From NCBI RefSeq assembly GCF_007830155.1, contig NZ_VLKY01000010.1:1-64000 (forward strand): a DNA stretch of 64,000 bases, in the 5' to 3' direction. The first letter of the stretch is position 1; each line of letters opens with the position of its first letter. The notes beneath the pieces are model-generated. The model was given only the letters and a program-made list of their open reading frames with translations, did not search any database and was not told where the DNA came from. This document shows, in pieces, positions 63,397 to 64,000 of the stretch. Made by a program: the position numbers and the translations under genes. The stretch is from Pseudomonas duriflava (GTDB taxonomy: Bacteria; Pseudomonadota; Gammaproteobacteria; Pseudomonadales; Pseudomonadaceae).

Positions 63397-64000
63397 ATGC
63401 ACAACAGCCGTACCCAGGCGGGGTTGCCGTCTATGTCCACCCTCGCCATACCCCGTCGATCGCTACGCTATCCGATTACCTTCCTGCTGCTCGTGCTCCT
63501 GGCTATGGGACATGTGCAACTGGGATCCACACTTTCCCTGAGCCAGCAGTGGGCAGCGCTCGTAGGGCCTGCCAGCGATGACTTTTCCATACTGCAGTTT
63601 CAGGATGCTGCCCTGCCACGCGTCGTCATGGCCCTGTTGGTGGGTGCCGGCCTAGGCCTGTCCGGAAGCATTCTGCAACAGCTGACTCAGAACAGGCTGG
63701 TTTCCCCCATGACCATCGGCTCGGCCTCAGGCGCCTGGCTTGGACTGGTGTGCGCTACTCTGCTGGCACCAACCTTTGCCGCTCACCATGGTGAATGGGC
63801 AGCCCTGTTGGGTGCCATGGGGGCTGTGGGGCTTGTTCTGCTGATCGCCGGGCGAGCCGGCATTGCCGGCTTACCCATCGTACTGGCCGGCATGGCCATG
63901 AATCTCCTATTGGGAGCGCTGGCGTCGGGGCTGGTAATGCTTAACGACCAGTACGCTCGCAATCTCTTTTTATGGGGAGCAGGTGATCTGGCACAGATGG
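63397..64000 (+). CDS. fhuB: FecCD/FhuB-type siderophore permease, cut by the window end
   Basis: Only the first 201 codons are present; the gene runs on beyond the window. The sequence is a typical FecCD permease: N-terminal membrane helix (ITFLLLVLLAMGHVQLG), ALPRVVMALLVGAGLGLSGSILQQLTQNRLVSPMTIGSASGAWLGL (the conserved R-x3-A-x3-G-A-x-L-x-x-S-G region), and LVMLNDQYARNLFLWGAGDLA. FhuB proteins are double-length (about 660 residues) but the length here is not known. It follows the ATPase gene directly in the same operon and completes the importer together with a periplasmic binding protein not seen in the window. Confidence 0.88.
   Translation, partial: MHNSRTQAGLPSMSTLAIPRRSLRYPITFLLLVLLAMGHVQLGSTLSLSQQWAALVGPASDDFSILQFQDAALPRVVMALLVGAGLGLSGSILQQLTQNRLVSPMTIGSASGAWLGLVCATLLAPTFAAHHGEWAALLGAMGAVGLVLLIAGRAGIAGLPIVLAGMAMNLLLGALASGLVMLNDQYARNLFLWGAGDLAQM

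Overview
The window is chromosomal DNA of moderate G+C content from a gammaproteobacterium. The evidence is an intact XerCD dif site of the Escherichia/Pseudomonas type (39538-39565), a LiuR-controlled leucine/isovalerate pathway with two identical LiuR-type operators, a full-length DNA polymerase II, a PII protein, MsrP and a GmhA-like isomerase. The mix of genes would fit Pseudomonadales or Oceanospirillales (Halomonadaceae-like) bacteria, but the genus cannot be fixed from the sequence. No rRNA, tRNA, IS element or CRISPR array was seen.

Layout. 1-580: small heat shock protein. 581-3541: DctPQM TRAP transporter. 3890-14282: long minus-strand leucine/isovalerate operon (liuR, ivd, GntP permease, acyl-CoA synthetase, MaoC dehydratase, liuB, liuC, liuD, HMG-CoA lyase), with a divergent acyl-CoA ligase at 14538-16226. 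16700-20080: an AT-rich gap, then a mannitol-phosphate-dehydrogenase-like protein, a HAD phosphatase and a phosphoheptose isomerase, ended by a 16-bp-stem terminator. 20081-28990: fused indolepyruvate ferredoxin oxidoreductase with a divergent LysR regulator, an aldo/keto reductase, a metallo-beta-lactamase-fold enzyme, a zinc alcohol dehydrogenase and a membrane protein. 28999-32468: a small sugar/glycosylation cluster (sugar aminotransferase, glycosyltransferase with an in-frame TAG, degenerate sugar dehydratase). 32984-37990: MHYT-GGDEF-EAL protein, then a formylglycine-generating enzyme and its likely sulfatase substrate.

38100-39600 is the replication terminus core. An unusual 428-aa tyrosine recombinase gene has a perfectly palindromic 12-6-12 site just upstream and the chromosomal dif just downstream. 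FtsK-orienting (KOPS-like) octamers that I noticed all point toward this dif. From 39970 on come mostly single genes and short operons: amidotransferase, DpkA-like reductase, msrP without msrQ, an array of ten 8-bp repeats, a KfrA-like coiled-coil protein, thpR, a CANT1-type apyrase without a signal peptide, a MarR regulator with a divergent amber-interrupted MFS gene, an MFS/serine hydrolase pair with a divergent LysR regulator, an orphan curlin-repeat protein, polB, glnK, a tannase-family esterase, a lipoprotein, a deleted CDF metal transporter and, at the right edge, siderophore handling genes (MFS protein, FhuF-like reductase, FhuC-like ATPase, FhuB-like permease cut by the window end).

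The most interesting points are the recombinase with its own candidate crossover site beside dif, the possible heptitol/heptose-phosphate pathway at 17375-20032, the cytoplasmic animal-like apyrase, a perfect 18-bp-arm palindrome inside a glycosyltransferase reading frame, and the 10-copy octamer repeat upstream of msrP.
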